From CAIQIA01 sp945861105 (GTDB lineage: Bacteria > Cyanobacteriota > Cyanobacteriia > PCC-6307 > Cyanobiaceae): DNA of 64,000 nucleotides. Location: NCBI GenBank assembly GCA_947488815.1, contig CANLCC010000008.1, forward strand, positions 9,376 through 73,375, read 5' to 3'. A model generated the notes under the pieces. It was not told the DNA's origin. It saw nothing but the letters and a program-made list of their open reading frames with translations, and searched no databases. The translations under genes and the position numbers were made by a program. Below, one piece after another: positions 24,086-33,178 of this stretch (positions are counted from its first letter, which is position 1; each line of letters opens with the position of its first letter).

Positions 24086-26101
24086 ATGGTCGTGAGCAGC
24101 GCCAGCCGCGCGGCACCCCCCCGGGCCTTCCCCCTGGCCGCCGTGAGCGGCCATCCGCTGCTGAAGCTGGCCCTGCTGCTGGCGGCGATCGACCCCGGCA
24201 TCGGTGGTGTCGTGATCGCCGGCGGCCGCGGCACGGGCAAATCGGTGCTGGCCCGCGGCCTGCATGCCCTGCTGCCGGCCATTGAGGTGCTCGACGGCAG
24301 CCTCAACGGTGAACCCGATGGTTCCGGTCCGACCCGCATCATCCCGGCACCCTTTGTGCAGGTCCCCCTGGGGGTGACCGAGGACCGACTGCTGGGCTCG
24401 GTGGATGTGACCCGCTCCCTGGCCGAGGGCCGGACGGTGTTTCAGCCGGGCCTGCTGGCCGAGGCCCACCGGGGGGTGCTGTACGTCGATGAGCTGAACC
24501 TGCTCGATGCCGGGGCGCTGACCCTGCTGCTGGCCGCCGTGGGGGCGGGCGAGAACCTGGTGGAGCGTGAGGGCCTGAGCGTCAGCCATCCCTGCCGCCC
24601 GCTGCTGCTGGCCACCTACAACCCCGAGGAGGGGCCCCTGCGGGACGCCGTGCTCGACCGCTTCGCCATCGCCCTCTCGGCCGACCGTCCCGTGGCCCTC
24701 GAAGAACGGGTGGGCATCGCCGATGCCGCCCTGGCCTACGCCCAGGACGGCAGTGCCTTTCTGGCCCGCTGGCAGGAGGAGACCGACGCCCTGGCCACCC
24801 AGTTGCTGCTGGCCCGCCAGTGGCTGCCGGATGTGGTGGTCAGCCCTGGGCAGATCGCCTACCTGGTGCAGGAGGCCCTGCGGGGCGGCGTCGAGGGACA
24901 CCGGGCCGAGCTCTACGCCCTGCGGGTGGCCCGGGCTCATGCCGCCCTGCAGGGGCGGGATCGGGTCGAGGCCGAGGATCTGCAGCTGGCGGTGCGGCTG
25001 GTGATCGCCCCGCGGGCCAGCCTGGAGCCACCGCCGGAGTCGCCCCCCCCTCCGCCACCGCCGCCGCCCCCCGCCGAGGGGCCCGAGGACGAGCCGAACG
25101 AGGACGACGGAAGCGACGACGACGAACCGGAAACCGACGGGAACGACGAGGACGAGGAGGAGCAGGAGCAGGAGCCGCCCGAAGAGGACGGCACCGACGA
25201 TCCCCCCTCGGTGCCCCAGGAGTTTCTGCTCGACCCCGACGCGACGGCCGTCGATCCCGAGCTGCTGCGCTTCCAGGGCAGCCGTCGGCGGGCCGCCCGC
25301 AGCGGCTCCCGGGGCCTGGTGCTCTCGGACAGCCGCGGCCGTTACGTGCGGCCGGTGCTGCCGCGGGGCCCCGTGCGCCGCATCGCCGTGGATGCGACCC
25401 TGCGGGCCGCCGCCCCCCACCAGCGCAGCCGTCGCCAGCGCCATCCCGACCGGCCGGTGGTCGTCGAGGACAGTGACCTGCGGGCCAAGCAGCTGCAGCG
25501 CAAGGCCGGCGCCCTGGTGATCTTTCTGGTTGACGCCAGCGGCTCGATGGCGCTGAACCGCATGCAGAGCGCCAAGGGGGCCGTGCTGCGCCTGCTCACC
25601 CAGGCCTACGAGAACCGCGATGAAGTCGCCCTGATTCCCTTCCGGGGAGAACAGGCCGAGGTGCTGCTGCCCCCCACCCGCTCGATCACGGCAGCCCGAC
25701 GGCGGCTCGAAACCATGCCCTGCGGCGGTGGCTCCCCCCTGGCCCATGGCCTGAGCCAGGCGGCCCGCGTCGGGGTCAATGCCCTGCAGAGCGGCGATCT
25801 GTCCCAGGTGGTGGTGGTCGCCATCACTGATGGCCGCGGCAACGTTCCCCTGGCCCGCTCCCTTGGCCAGCCCCTCCTGGAGGGCGAAGCGGCGCCGGAC
25901 CTGCGGGCCGAGCTGCGCGACGTGGCCGGCCGCTACCGGCAGCTGGGCCTCGACCTGCTGGTGATCGACACCGAACGGCAGTTCATCGGCGGCGGCATGG
26001 GCCGTGACCTGGCCGAGGCGGCAGGGGGGCGCTACGTCGCCCTGCCCAGGGCCAGCGACCAGGCCATCGCCGCCATCGCCCTGGAGGCCCTGAACCGCTG
26101 A
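24086..26101 (+). CDS. chlD: Magnesium chelatase subunit D
   Basis: ChlD pairs with ChlI and ChlH to insert Mg2+ into protoporphyrin IX for chlorophyll. The 671-residue protein has an AAA+ domain with Walker A GGRGTGKS at 46-53. A Pro-run and strongly acidic linker spans about residues 313-378. A von Willebrand A domain follows, with the MIDAS DASGS near 481-485, and ends in a GRYVALPRA segment. The length and domain order are normal. It lies downstream of the epimerase and convergent with the acetyltransferase gene. Confidence 0.96.
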   Translation: MVVSSASRAAPPRAFPLAAVSGHPLLKLALLLAAIDPGIGGVVIAGGRGTGKSVLARGLHALLPAIEVLDGSLNGEPDGSGPTRIIPAPFVQVPLGVTEDRLLGSVDVTRSLAEGRTVFQPGLLAEAHRGVLYVDELNLLDAGALTLLLAAVGAGENLVEREGLSVSHPCRPLLLATYNPEEGPLRDAVLDRFAIALSADRPVALEERVGIADAALAYAQDGSAFLARWQEETDALATQLLLARQWLPDVVVSPGQIAYLVQEALRGGVEGHRAELYALRVARAHAALQGRDRVEAEDLQLAVRLVIAPRASLEPPPESPPPPPPPPPPAEGPEDEPNEDDGSDDDEPETDGNDEDEEEQEQEPPEEDGTDDPPSVPQEFLLDPDATAVDPELLRFQGSRRRAARSGSRGLVLSDSRGRYVRPVLPRGPVRRIAVDATLRAAAPHQRSRRQRHPDRPVVVEDSDLRAKQLQRKAGALVIFLVDASGSMALNRMQSAKGAVLRLLTQAYENRDEVALIPFRGEQAEVLLPPTRSITAARRRLETMPCGGGSPLAHGLSQAARVGVNALQSGDLSQVVVVAITDGRGNVPLARSLGQPLLEGEAAPDLRAELRDVAGRYRQLGLDLLVIDTERQFIGGGMGRDLAEAAGGRYVALPRASDQAIAAIALEALNR

Positions 26102-26122
26102 CCACTGCCGTCGGGGCGGCCC

Positions 26123-26767
26123 TCAGAGGTAGGGGTCACCCCGATGGCGGCGGCGCACCACCCGGGCGGGGACGCCATAGGCCACACAACCATCGGGCAG
26201 ATCGTGGAGGACCAGGGCCGCAGCCCCCACCACCACGTCGTTGCCGATGCTGACCCCATGGAGAACACGGGCCCCCAGGCACACCGCACTGCCCTCGCCC
26301 AGCCGCACGCCGCCCCCCAGGCAGGCCGCGGGTCCGAGGGAGGCGTAATCCCCCAGCAGACCATCGTGGTCGATGCTGGCGCCGCTGTTGACGATCGCCC
26401 CACGTCCCAGCCGCGATCCGGTGCCCACCAGGGCCCCGGCCATCACCACCGTCCCCGCCCCCAGCTGCGACCGTGGTGACACCACGGCCGCCGGATGCAC
26501 CAGGCTGATGGCCCGGGCCGCCGGGTGGAGGGCCTGGAAGGCCGCATCACGGGCGGCGCGGCGGTCGTTGTCCCCGATGGCGACCACGTAGGCCCCCTGC
26601 CAGTCGTCGGGGGGCCGGGACACCCAGGGATGGCCCAGCGCGCGGGTGACCTCGGGCACTTCGGCCGCGCAGAACAGCAGGTGGCGGTGGCCCAGGGCTG
26701 TGGCGATGTCGGCCACCACCCGCGCCTGACCGCCGGCCCCCAGGATCAGCAGCGGCTCAGCGTTCAC
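26123..26767 (-). CDS. PglD/NeuD-family sugar O/N-acetyltransferase
   Basis: A 214-residue protein with an N-terminal Rossmann-like part (LLILGAGGQARVVADI, 6-21; VVAIGDNDRR, 61-70) and a left-handed beta-helix of hexapeptide repeats. His134 in SIDHDG is at the catalytic position of PglD. NeuD/PglD enzymes acetylate sialic acid or UDP-4-amino sugars. Its start overlaps the mlaD-like stop by 11 bp, so it shares an operon with MlaF-MlaD. It could serve the PglF/PglE-type genes of the downstream glycan operon, which has no PglD-type copy of its own. Confidence 0.82.
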   Translation of the reverse strand: MNAEPLLILGAGGQARVVADIATALGHRHLLFCAAEVPEVTRALGHPWVSRPPDDWQGAYVVAIGDNDRRAARDAAFQALHPAARAISLVHPAAVVSPRSQLGAGTVVMAGALVGTGSRLGRGAIVNSGASIDHDGLLGDYASLGPAACLGGGVRLGEGSAVCLGARVLHGVSIGNDVVVGAAALVLHDLPDGCVAYGVPARVVRRRHRGDPYL

Positions 26768-27734
26768 CCGACCCGGACCCCGCCGGGGTGGGGGTCGGCC
26801 GGATCTCGGGGTACAGCTCGTCGAAGAACTTGCCCAGACCGAGGGTGACGCTGCGCAGGCCGCTCACGAAGACAGGATCGCCGCTGAGCTTCTGCACATC
26901 GCCGCCGATGGCATCGATGCGGCGGGTCATCTGCTCGGCGTTGCTGAGGGTGCGCCGCAGCTCGTGGATAGTCTGGGGATTGTCAAAGGCCGCGGTGAGA
27001 TGGCGCACATGGGTGCTGGCCGCCTTGACATTGCCCATGGCCACGCGGGCCTCGTCGGTGGCCTGGCGCAGGTTGGCCAGCACCGGCTGGGCCTGCTGAA
27101 CGGCACCGCGCAGGTCCTTGACCAGACCATCACCGCCATCAAGCACCCGATCCGCCCGGCGGGCGGTGCCGGCGAAGGCCTTCGAGGTGGTGGTGACCGC
27201 CGTGGTGGTCTCGCTCACCTTGCCCACCAGGTTCTGCTGACGGGCCTGGCTGAGGAGATCCTCCACCTGCCCCATCACCGACGACAGGGTGGGGCTGGCG
27301 ACACCCTGCACCAGCCCCCCGGCACAGACCTGACGGACGGGGTCGCAACGCTTGTCGAGGGGGGCGACGAGACCAGCGAGGCTGGTGGGGCCTTCGCTGA
27401 TCAGCGCGATCTCGGGGTCGCCACCCAGCAGGGAGCCGCTGCGCACCTGGGCCACCATCGGCCGGGGCAGGCGCAGCTGCTCCTCGAGGATCTGCACGTC
27501 GACCCGCACACCGGTGGCGTCGGCCCGCACCCGCCGGACGGCACCGACCACCACCCCGCGGAAACTGACGCTGCTCTGGGGGTTGAGGCCGGCGGCATCG
27601 TCGAAGCGGAGCCGCAGGGGCCAGGTGCGCTGGCCGAAGACCGCTCCACTGATCCAGAACCACAGACCAATCCCGCCGGCGAGGGCCGTCAGCAGGGTGA
27701 ATCCGATGGTGGCTTCGCGAAGGCTGCGGCGCAT
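26757..27734 (-). CDS. MlaD-family (MCE domain) lipid transport protein
   Basis: From ATG 27734 the product is 325 residues: one N-terminal membrane anchor (about 11-31), an MCE domain with NPQSSVSFRGVVVGAVRRV, and a long helical tail with Ala/Asn-rich coiled-coil character. MCE proteins form periplasmic rings that move lipids between membranes with an MlaE permease and MlaF ATPase; the plastid homologue is TGD2. The MlaF gene is 7 bp upstream. No MlaE permease is in this window. Confidence 0.85.
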   Translation of the reverse strand: MRRSLREATIGFTLLTALAGGIGLWFWISGAVFGQRTWPLRLRFDDAAGLNPQSSVSFRGVVVGAVRRVRADATGVRVDVQILEEQLRLPRPMVAQVRSGSLLGGDPEIALISEGPTSLAGLVAPLDKRCDPVRQVCAGGLVQGVASPTLSSVMGQVEDLLSQARQQNLVGKVSETTTAVTTTSKAFAGTARRADRVLDGGDGLVKDLRGAVQQAQPVLANLRQATDEARVAMGNVKAASTHVRHLTAAFDNPQTIHELRRTLSNAEQMTRRIDAIGGDVQKLSGDPVFVSGLRSVTLGLGKFFDELYPEIRPTPTPAGSGSGER

Positions 27735-27741
27735 CGGCGGC

Positions 27742-28530
27742 TCACAGCTCCGTGGGCTGCATGGGTCCGGACAGACTACCCGTCCTGAACTGGACGACGA
27801 AGGGATCGTCGCCGCTCCGGAACGCCTCGACGCTGCCCTGCCAGCGCAGCCGACCCTGGTAGAGCAGCACCACCCGCTCCGCCGCACGCTCGATGGTGCT
27901 GATCACGTGACTCACCACCACAGAACAGCCCCCGGCCACCCGGGTGGTGGTGACGATCAGGTCTTCGATGCGGGTCGAGGCGACGGGATCCAGGCCAGCG
28001 GTGGGCTCGTCGAAGAGCAACAACGGCCGGGTTCCCCCCTCACGGCCGGGATCGTCAACCAGGGCACGGGCAAAGCTGACGCGCTTCTGCTGCCCCCCCG
28101 ACAGTTCCCCGGGCATGCGGTCCTCATAGCCCGCCAGACCGACAGCCTCGAGACAGCGGGCCACCCGCTGTCGGATGTCCTGTTCTGGAAGGCGACCATC
28201 GCGATAGAGCAGAAACCCGACGTTCTCGAGCACCGTCAGGGAGCCGAGCAGGGCCGGGTTCTGGGACACGAGCCGCACATCCGGCGGATCGCGCTGGTCG
28301 AGGCGCAGGTAACGCTGGTGGCGGCCGAACAGCCATAACTCGCCGCCACTGGCCAGTTCCAGGCCAGCCAGCATGCGCAGGATCGAGGTCTTGCCCGCCC
28401 CGGAAGGCCCAACGATCGCCAACCGCTCCCCGGGCTGCAGCGTCAGGTCAAGGCCATCGAGGATCAGGCGATCCCCACGGCGCAGGGTGAGGTCGCGCAT
28501 CTCGACCACCGGCGGACAGGGCTCGCTCAT
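27742..28530 (-). CDS. ABC transporter ATPase, MlaF type
   Basis: From ATG 28530 the product is 262 residues. Walker A is GPSGAGKT near residue 42, the Q-loop region is VSQNPALLGSLTV, the ABC signature LSGGQQKR, and Walker B/D-loop LLLFDEPTAGLDP. It ends with a short tail typical of MlaF. It would energise lipid transport with the adjacent MCE protein. The gene is divergent from yvcK with 40 bp between starts. Confidence 0.87.
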   Translation of the reverse strand: MSEPCPPVVEMRDLTLRRGDRLILDGLDLTLQPGERLAIVGPSGAGKTSILRMLAGLELASGGELWLFGRHQRYLRLDQRDPPDVRLVSQNPALLGSLTVLENVGFLLYRDGRLPEQDIRQRVARCLEAVGLAGYEDRMPGELSGGQQKRVSFARALVDDPGREGGTRPLLLFDEPTAGLDPVASTRIEDLIVTTTRVAGGCSVVVSHVISTIERAAERVVLLYQGRLRWQGSVEAFRSGDDPFVVQFRTGSLSGPMQPTEL

Positions 28531-28570
28531 CTCCTTACAGTGCCCCCACGATGCTGCCTGCAGCCGCGCC

Positions 28571-29968
28571 ATGCGTCAGCGTGCCGGTCCCCAGTCCCGC
28601 CGAGACGAGCTGGTGACCCGCTCCCGCCGGGCGGTGCAGTGGCTGCAGCCAGGCCTGGTGGTCAAGCGCTGGGTGATCACCTCCGGCCTCGGGCTGGTGC
28701 TGGCCCTGCTGGGGGCTGCCATCTGGGCCGACCTGAAGCCCATCTACTGGACGATCACCACGATTGAGACCCTGCTGCGGTCCCTCGCCGGCATCGGCCG
28801 GGGCTTCACTGGCCCGCTGGTGCTGCTGCTGGGCGCCGGTCTGATCGTCCTCGGGCAGAGCCGCAGTTTCGGATCGATCCAGCGGGCCCTGGCCCCCCAG
28901 AAGGACACCGCCTTGGTGGATGCCCTGCTGGCCCAGCGGCGGCTCGACCGCGGACCGGCGATCGTGGCCATCGGCGGCGGCACCGGCCTGTCGACCCTGC
29001 TGAGCGGCCTGAAGCGCTACAGCGGCAACCTCACCGCAGTGGTGACGGTGGCCGACGATGGCGGCAGCAGCGGCGTGCTGCGGCGGGAACTGGGGGTGCA
29101 GCCCCCAGGGGACATCCGCAACTGCCTGGCGGCCCTGGCCCGCGAGGAACCACTGCTGACGCGGTTGTTCCAGTACCGGTTCACCGGTGGCAGCGGCCTG
29201 GAGGGTCACAGTTTCGGCAACCTGTTCCTCTCGGCGCTCACCGCCATCACCGGCAGCCTCGAGACGGCCATCACGGCCAGCAGCAAGGTGCTGGCCGTGC
29301 AGGGCCAGGTGGTACCGGCCACCAGCACCGACGTGCGGCTCTGGGCCGAGCTCGAGGACGGCCGTCGGATCGAGGGGGAATCGAGCATCGGCCAGGCCGA
29401 GAGTCCGATCGTGCGCCTGGGCTGCACGCCCCCGCGCCCCGAGGCCCTGCCCCGGGCCCTGGAGGCGATCGCCCATGCCGACCTGATCGTGCTCGGCCCC
29501 GGCAGTCTCTACACCTCCCTGCTCCCCAACCTGCTGGTGCCTGATCTGGTGGAGGCGATCCGCCGCTCGCCGGCCCCAAGGCTCTACATCTGCAATCTGA
29601 TGACCCAGCCCGGCGAAACCGATGGGCTGGATGTGACCGGCCACCTGAGGGCGATCGAGGCGCAGCTGGCCACCCACGGGGTCCAGAGCCGCCTCTTCGA
29701 CGCGGTGCTCGCCCAGGAGTCCCTGCCGGGGAGCCCCGCCCTGGAGGCCTATCGGGCCCGCGGGGCCGAACCGGTGCTGTGTGACGTGGAGGGTCTGCGC
29801 AGCAGCGGCTACCAGGTGATGCTGGCCTCGATGCAGGGTCGCGGGGATGGTGGTGCCACCCTGCGCCACGATTCCCGAAGCCTGGCCCTGGCCGTGATGC
29901 GGTTCTATCGCAGTGTTCTCAGGACCTCCGGCAACCGTGGGGAGGTGCGCCCCGGTGGCCGTCAATAG
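28571..29968 (+). CDS. YvcK/CofD-like gluconeogenesis factor with membrane anchor
   Basis: From ATG 28571 the product is 465 residues. Two hydrophobic helices (about residues 34-54 and 75-95) precede a YvcK domain with IGGGTGLSTLLSGLK, VTVADDGGSSGVLR, PPGDIRNCLAAL and HSFGNLFL. YvcK proteins bind UDP-sugars and affect carbon metabolism and cell shape in Bacillus; the anchored form is common in cyanobacteria. Its end overlaps the convergent ndhJ by 7 bp. Confidence 0.86.
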   Translation: MRQRAGPQSRRDELVTRSRRAVQWLQPGLVVKRWVITSGLGLVLALLGAAIWADLKPIYWTITTIETLLRSLAGIGRGFTGPLVLLLGAGLIVLGQSRSFGSIQRALAPQKDTALVDALLAQRRLDRGPAIVAIGGGTGLSTLLSGLKRYSGNLTAVVTVADDGGSSGVLRRELGVQPPGDIRNCLAALAREEPLLTRLFQYRFTGGSGLEGHSFGNLFLSALTAITGSLETAITASSKVLAVQGQVVPATSTDVRLWAELEDGRRIEGESSIGQAESPIVRLGCTPPRPEALPRALEAIAHADLIVLGPGSLYTSLLPNLLVPDLVEAIRRSPAPRLYICNLMTQPGETDGLDVTGHLRAIEAQLATHGVQSRLFDAVLAQESLPGSPALEAYRARGAEPVLCDVEGLRSSGYQVMLASMQGRGDGGATLRHDSRSLALAVMRFYRSVLRTSGNRGEVRPGGRQ

Positions 29969-30519
29969 GCATCCTGGAGTTCATAGAAATCGGGCTGCAC
30001 GTAGTCCTTGCGCAGGGGCCAGCCGACCCAGTCCTCGGGCATCAGCAGCCGCTTGGGATGGGGGTGTCCGGTGTAGGTGATTCCGAACATGTCGAAGCTT
30101 TCCCGCTCCTGCCAGTCAGCCCCGCGGTACAGGGGGTAGAGCGAAGGCACCGTGAGATCGCCGTCCCTCGCCAGGCTCACTTCGAGGCGCACCTCCCGGG
30201 GCGGCGTGGCGCCATCCCCCCGGGTCCATTCCTCGAGGGCGACCAGATGGTGGAAGCTGACCAGCGCGCGGCCAGGGCCGTCATCCCAGGCCCCTTGCAC
30301 CTGGAGGTAATCGAAGCCGCCGCTGCGCAGGGCTGTGGCCACCAGCGGCAGCGCCTCGGCGGTGACACCGAGACGTTCGACACCGCGGTGGTCCACACCG
30401 CGGGCCTGGGTGTCGAACCCCTGGGAGGCCAGCCAGGCGCCGATGGGGCCGGCGACGATGGCGACGGACTCGGCGACGGCCTCGGCGTCGGGGGAGGGGG
30501 TGGCGCTGGGGTCAGCCAT
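29962..30519 (-). CDS. ndhJ: NAD(P)H-quinone oxidoreductase subunit J
   Basis: NdhJ (NuoC-like, 30 kDa) is a peripheral-arm subunit of NDH-1. From ATG 30519 the product is 185 residues. LYRGADWQERESFDMFGI is the family signature, followed by HPHPKRLLMPEDW and LRKDY. The extension to 30642 lies inside ndhK. It overlaps ndhK by 8 bp as the third gene of ndhC-ndhK-ndhJ. Confidence 0.96.
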   Translation of the reverse strand: MADPSATPSPDAEAVAESVAIVAGPIGAWLASQGFDTQARGVDHRGVERLGVTAEALPLVATALRSGGFDYLQVQGAWDDGPGRALVSFHHLVALEEWTRGDGATPPREVRLEVSLARDGDLTVPSLYPLYRGADWQERESFDMFGITYTGHPHPKRLLMPEDWVGWPLRKDYVQPDFYELQDAY

Positions 30520-31252
30520 CGGTGGGAAGGGGCAGGGACGAACGCTGGGGCCGGGGAAGGGTGATGGCCATGGCTTCGGCAGCGGCCAGGGCCTGCTGCT
30601 GGGTCTCGGCCCGCAGGTAACGGCCATCAATGATCGGCTCAACGGAGGTCAGCCGATGCTCAACGGAGCAGTAGCGGTGGGTGGGTTCACAGCGGCGACG
30701 CTCGGAGATCGACTCATCGCCGACCTTCTTGCGCAACTTGATGACCGCATCAAAGATCGCCTCGGGCCGGGGGGGGCAGCCCGGGATATAGAGGTCGACG
30801 GGGATCAGCTTGTCGACCCCGCGGACGGCCGTGGTCGAGTCGGCGGAGAACATGCCGCCGGTGATCGTGCAGGCCCCCATGGCGATCACGTATTTCGGCT
30901 CGGGCATCTGTTCATACAGCCGCACCAGGGCGGGGGCCATCTTCATGGTGATGGTGCCGGCGGTGATGATCAGGTCGGCCTGCCGCGGACTGGAGCGGGG
31001 CACGAGGCCGAAGCGGTCGAAGTCGAAACGGGAGCCGATCAGCGCCGCAAATTCGATGAAACAGCAGGCGGTGCCGTACAGCAGCGGCCAGAGGCTGCTC
31101 AGACGGGCCCAGTTGTGCAGGTCATCGAGGCTGGTGAGGATGACGTTCTCGGAGAGGTCACTGGTGACGGCCGGGGGGCCGACGGGGTTGCAGCTGGCGG
31201 CCCGCAGATCCCGCAGGGCGTCCAGGGAAGAGGAGGAGGAAGGGGGGGTCAT
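30512..31252 (-). CDS. ndhK: NAD(P)H-quinone oxidoreductase subunit K
   Basis: NdhK (NuoB-like) carries the terminal [4Fe-4S] cluster N2 next to the quinone site. From ATG 31252 the product is 246 residues. Ligand cysteines are in TACCFIEFA, GACTITGG and IPGCPPRPE. A GTG at 31267 would add five residues and overlap ndhC; the ATG leaves a 5-bp gap and is preferred. Middle gene of ndhC-K-J. Confidence 0.96.
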   Translation of the reverse strand: MTPPSSSSSLDALRDLRAASCNPVGPPAVTSDLSENVILTSLDDLHNWARLSSLWPLLYGTACCFIEFAALIGSRFDFDRFGLVPRSSPRQADLIITAGTITMKMAPALVRLYEQMPEPKYVIAMGACTITGGMFSADSTTAVRGVDKLIPVDLYIPGCPPRPEAIFDAVIKLRKKVGDESISERRRCEPTHRYCSVEHRLTSVEPIIDGRYLRAETQQQALAAAEAMAITLPRPQRSSLPLPTDG

Positions 31253-31257
31253 CGGGG

Positions 31258-31620
31258 TCAGCTCCACTCAAGGGCGCCCTTGCGCCAGGCGTAGGCAAGG
31301 GCCACCACAAGGATCGCGATGAACACGAGCGCCTCGATGAAGGCCAGCAGCCCCAGGCGGTGGAAGGCCACGGCCCAGGGATAGAGGAACACGGTCTCGA
31401 CATCGAAGATGACGAAGACCAGGGCGAACATGTAGTAGCGGATGTTGAACTGAATCCAGGCCCCCCCCACCGGTTCCATGCCGGACTCGTAGGTGAGGCG
31501 ACGCTCACCGCGGCGGGAGCGGGGGGCCAGCAGGCCGTTGGTCACCAGGGCCAGCACGGGCACGGCGGCGGCGATGAGCAGAAAGCCCAGGAAGGCGTCG
31601 TAGCCAGGCAGAACGAACAT
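31258..31620 (-). CDS. ndhC: NAD(P)H-quinone oxidoreductase subunit 3 (NdhC)
   Basis: NdhC (NuoA-like) is a three-helix membrane subunit beside the quinone channel. From ATG 31620 the product is 120 residues. It contains YESGMEPVGGAWIQFNIRYY and VFVIFDVETVFLYPW, the conserved loop and acidic helix. First gene of ndhC-K-J, divergent from rubA across 103 bp. Confidence 0.96.
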   Translation of the reverse strand: MFVLPGYDAFLGFLLIAAAVPVLALVTNGLLAPRSRRGERRLTYESGMEPVGGAWIQFNIRYYMFALVFVIFDVETVFLYPWAVAFHRLGLLAFIEALVFIAILVVALAYAWRKGALEWS

Positions 31621-31723
31621 CTGCGGAGTCGGACCGGCGGTCGTGTGGTCCAGTCTGGCACCGACAGCCGGCGACCTGGGGAATGGAGGCCTGGATAGAG
31701 TTCCAGCGCCGACCAGGGAACCG

Positions 31724-32089
31724 ATGGACAGCGACCAGGGGCAGCTCCCCACCGCCGGCGACGCTGCGGATGATCCCTCGGACCACCGCTGGGAATGCCG
31801 CAGCTGTGGCTTCGTCTATGACCCGGCCGAGGGCATCCGCAAGCTGGCCATCGAAGCCGGGACCCCGTTCCTGGCCCTCGACGCCAGCCGCTTCCGCTGC
31901 CCCGTGTGCCGCAGCCCCGTCGAGGCCTTCCGCGACATCGGCCCCCGCAACCGCGCCAGCGGATTCGAGGAGAATCTCAAGTACGGACTCGGGGTGAACA
32001 ACCTCACCCCCGGTCAGAAGAACGTCCTCATCTTCGGCGGTCTCGCCCTGGCGTTCGCCTTTTTCCTGTCCCTTTATTCCCTGCGCTGA
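31724..32089 (+). CDS. rubA: Membrane-anchored rubredoxin RubA
   Basis: RubA is a rubredoxin needed for photosystem II (and in some reports photosystem I) assembly. From ATG 31724 the product is 121 residues. The iron site is made by two CxxC pairs, ECRSCGFVYDPAEG and RCPVCRSP. A linker and one C-terminal membrane helix (about residues 98-118) follow. The stop overlaps the ycf48 start (TGATG), the standard rubA-ycf48-psbEFLJ order. Confidence 0.95.
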   Translation: MDSDQGQLPTAGDAADDPSDHRWECRSCGFVYDPAEGIRKLAIEAGTPFLALDASRFRCPVCRSPVEAFRDIGPRNRASGFEENLKYGLGVNNLTPGQKNVLIFGGLALAFAFFLSLYSLR

Positions 32090-33099
32090 TGCCTGCGCCC
32101 CTGTCCGTCCGTCCCCTGCCGGCCCTCCGAGCCATCGCCTGCCTGCTGCTGACGCTGGTGCTGACCACCGGCTGCGTCACCACCGGCCTGCCCGTGGCCA
32201 GCACCAGCCCCTGGCAGCTCCAGACCCTCGACACCGCGGGCAACCCCCTGGACGTGGCCTTCAGCGATGACCGCCACGGCTTCCTGGTGGGCAGCAACCG
32301 TCTGGTGATGGAGACCGGGGACGGGGGCACCACCTGGGAAACCCGACAGCTGGAGCTGCCCAGCGACGAAAACTTTCGACTGATCAGCATCGACTTCCGA
32401 GGCGATGAGGGCTGGATGGCCGGCCAGCCGGGCCTGCTGCTGCACAGCGACGATGCCGGCCAGAGCTGGACCCGCCTGCTGCTCGACACGAAGCTTCCGG
32501 GCGACCCGTACCTGATCACCGCCACCGGACCGCAACGGGCCGAACTGGCGACCAATGTGGGCGCCATCTACTCCACCCGCGATGCCGGCCGCAGCTGGCA
32601 GGCGCTGGTGAGCGACGCCGCGGGCTCCGTGCGCGACCTGCGCCGCAGTGAAGACGGTCGTTATGTGAGCGTGTCGAGCCTTGGGAACTTCTTCTCCACC
32701 TGGTCCCCCGGCGAGCCCGTCTGGCAGGTGCACCAGCGGGTGAGCAGCCAGCGGCTGCAGTCGATGGGCTTCCAGCCGGACGGCCGCCTGTGGATGGTGA
32801 CCCGCGGAGCCCAGCTGCGCTTCAACCCCGATGGGGCCGATGTGGAGGCCTGGAGCAAGCCGATCATCCCGATCACCAATGGGTTCGGCTACCTCGACAT
32901 GGCCTGGGCGCCGGACGGGGACCTGTGGACCGGCGGCGGCAGCGGCACCCTGCTCGTCAGCCATGACGGAGGCGAGAGCTGGCAACGGGATCCGGAGGGG
33001 GCAGCCAGCCCCACGAACTTCACCCGCCTGATCTTCCCGGGCGGCGGGAAGGGGTTCGCCCTCGGGGAACGGGGATCGCTGCTGCGCTGGGTCGGCTGA
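32089..33099 (+). CDS. ycf48: Photosystem II assembly factor Ycf48/HCF136
   Basis: Ycf48 is a lumenal beta-propeller that stabilises newly made D1 during PSII assembly. The 336-residue product has a signal peptide ending LTTGC (Cys29), probably a lipobox. Propeller repeats follow, such as GDGGTTWE, SDDAGQSW, TRDAGRSWQ and SHDGGESW. The upstream extension to 31906 is the rubA gene in another frame. It sits 79 bp upstream of psbE. Confidence 0.94.
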   Translation: MPAPLSVRPLPALRAIACLLLTLVLTTGCVTTGLPVASTSPWQLQTLDTAGNPLDVAFSDDRHGFLVGSNRLVMETGDGGTTWETRQLELPSDENFRLISIDFRGDEGWMAGQPGLLLHSDDAGQSWTRLLLDTKLPGDPYLITATGPQRAELATNVGAIYSTRDAGRSWQALVSDAAGSVRDLRRSEDGRYVSVSSLGNFFSTWSPGEPVWQVHQRVSSQRLQSMGFQPDGRLWMVTRGAQLRFNPDGADVEAWSKPIIPITNGFGYLDMAWAPDGDLWTGGGSGTLLVSHDGGESWQRDPEGAASPTNFTRLIFPGGGKGFALGERGSLLRWVG

Positions 33100-33166
33100 G
33101 GCCACACACGCTCTGTAACCTTTGGCGCGGCCACCACGGACCAACCCTTAGGATCGCTGGGCTGAA

Positions 33167-33177
33167 AAGGGAGGTGA
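33167..33177 (+). promoter_or_regulatory. Strong Shine-Dalgarno of psbE
   Basis: AAGGGAGGTGA lies directly before the ATG at 33179, with GGAGG four bases from the start codon. It is much closer to the anti-SD consensus than other gene starts in this window, fitting a highly translated photosystem gene. Confidence 0.7.
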
Positions 33178-33178
33178 G

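Noticed and set aside
25030..25210. Possible frameshift or repeat expansion in chlD
   Set aside because: The Pro-run and acidic linker is a normal ChlD feature between the AAA+ and VWA domains, and the frame stays open.
22955..25747. 930-codon reverse-strand open frame opposite the epimerase and chlD
   Set aside because: It mirrors two well-supported genes, has Gln/His/Gly-rich composition typical of antisense to high-GC coding DNA, and has no recognisable domain.
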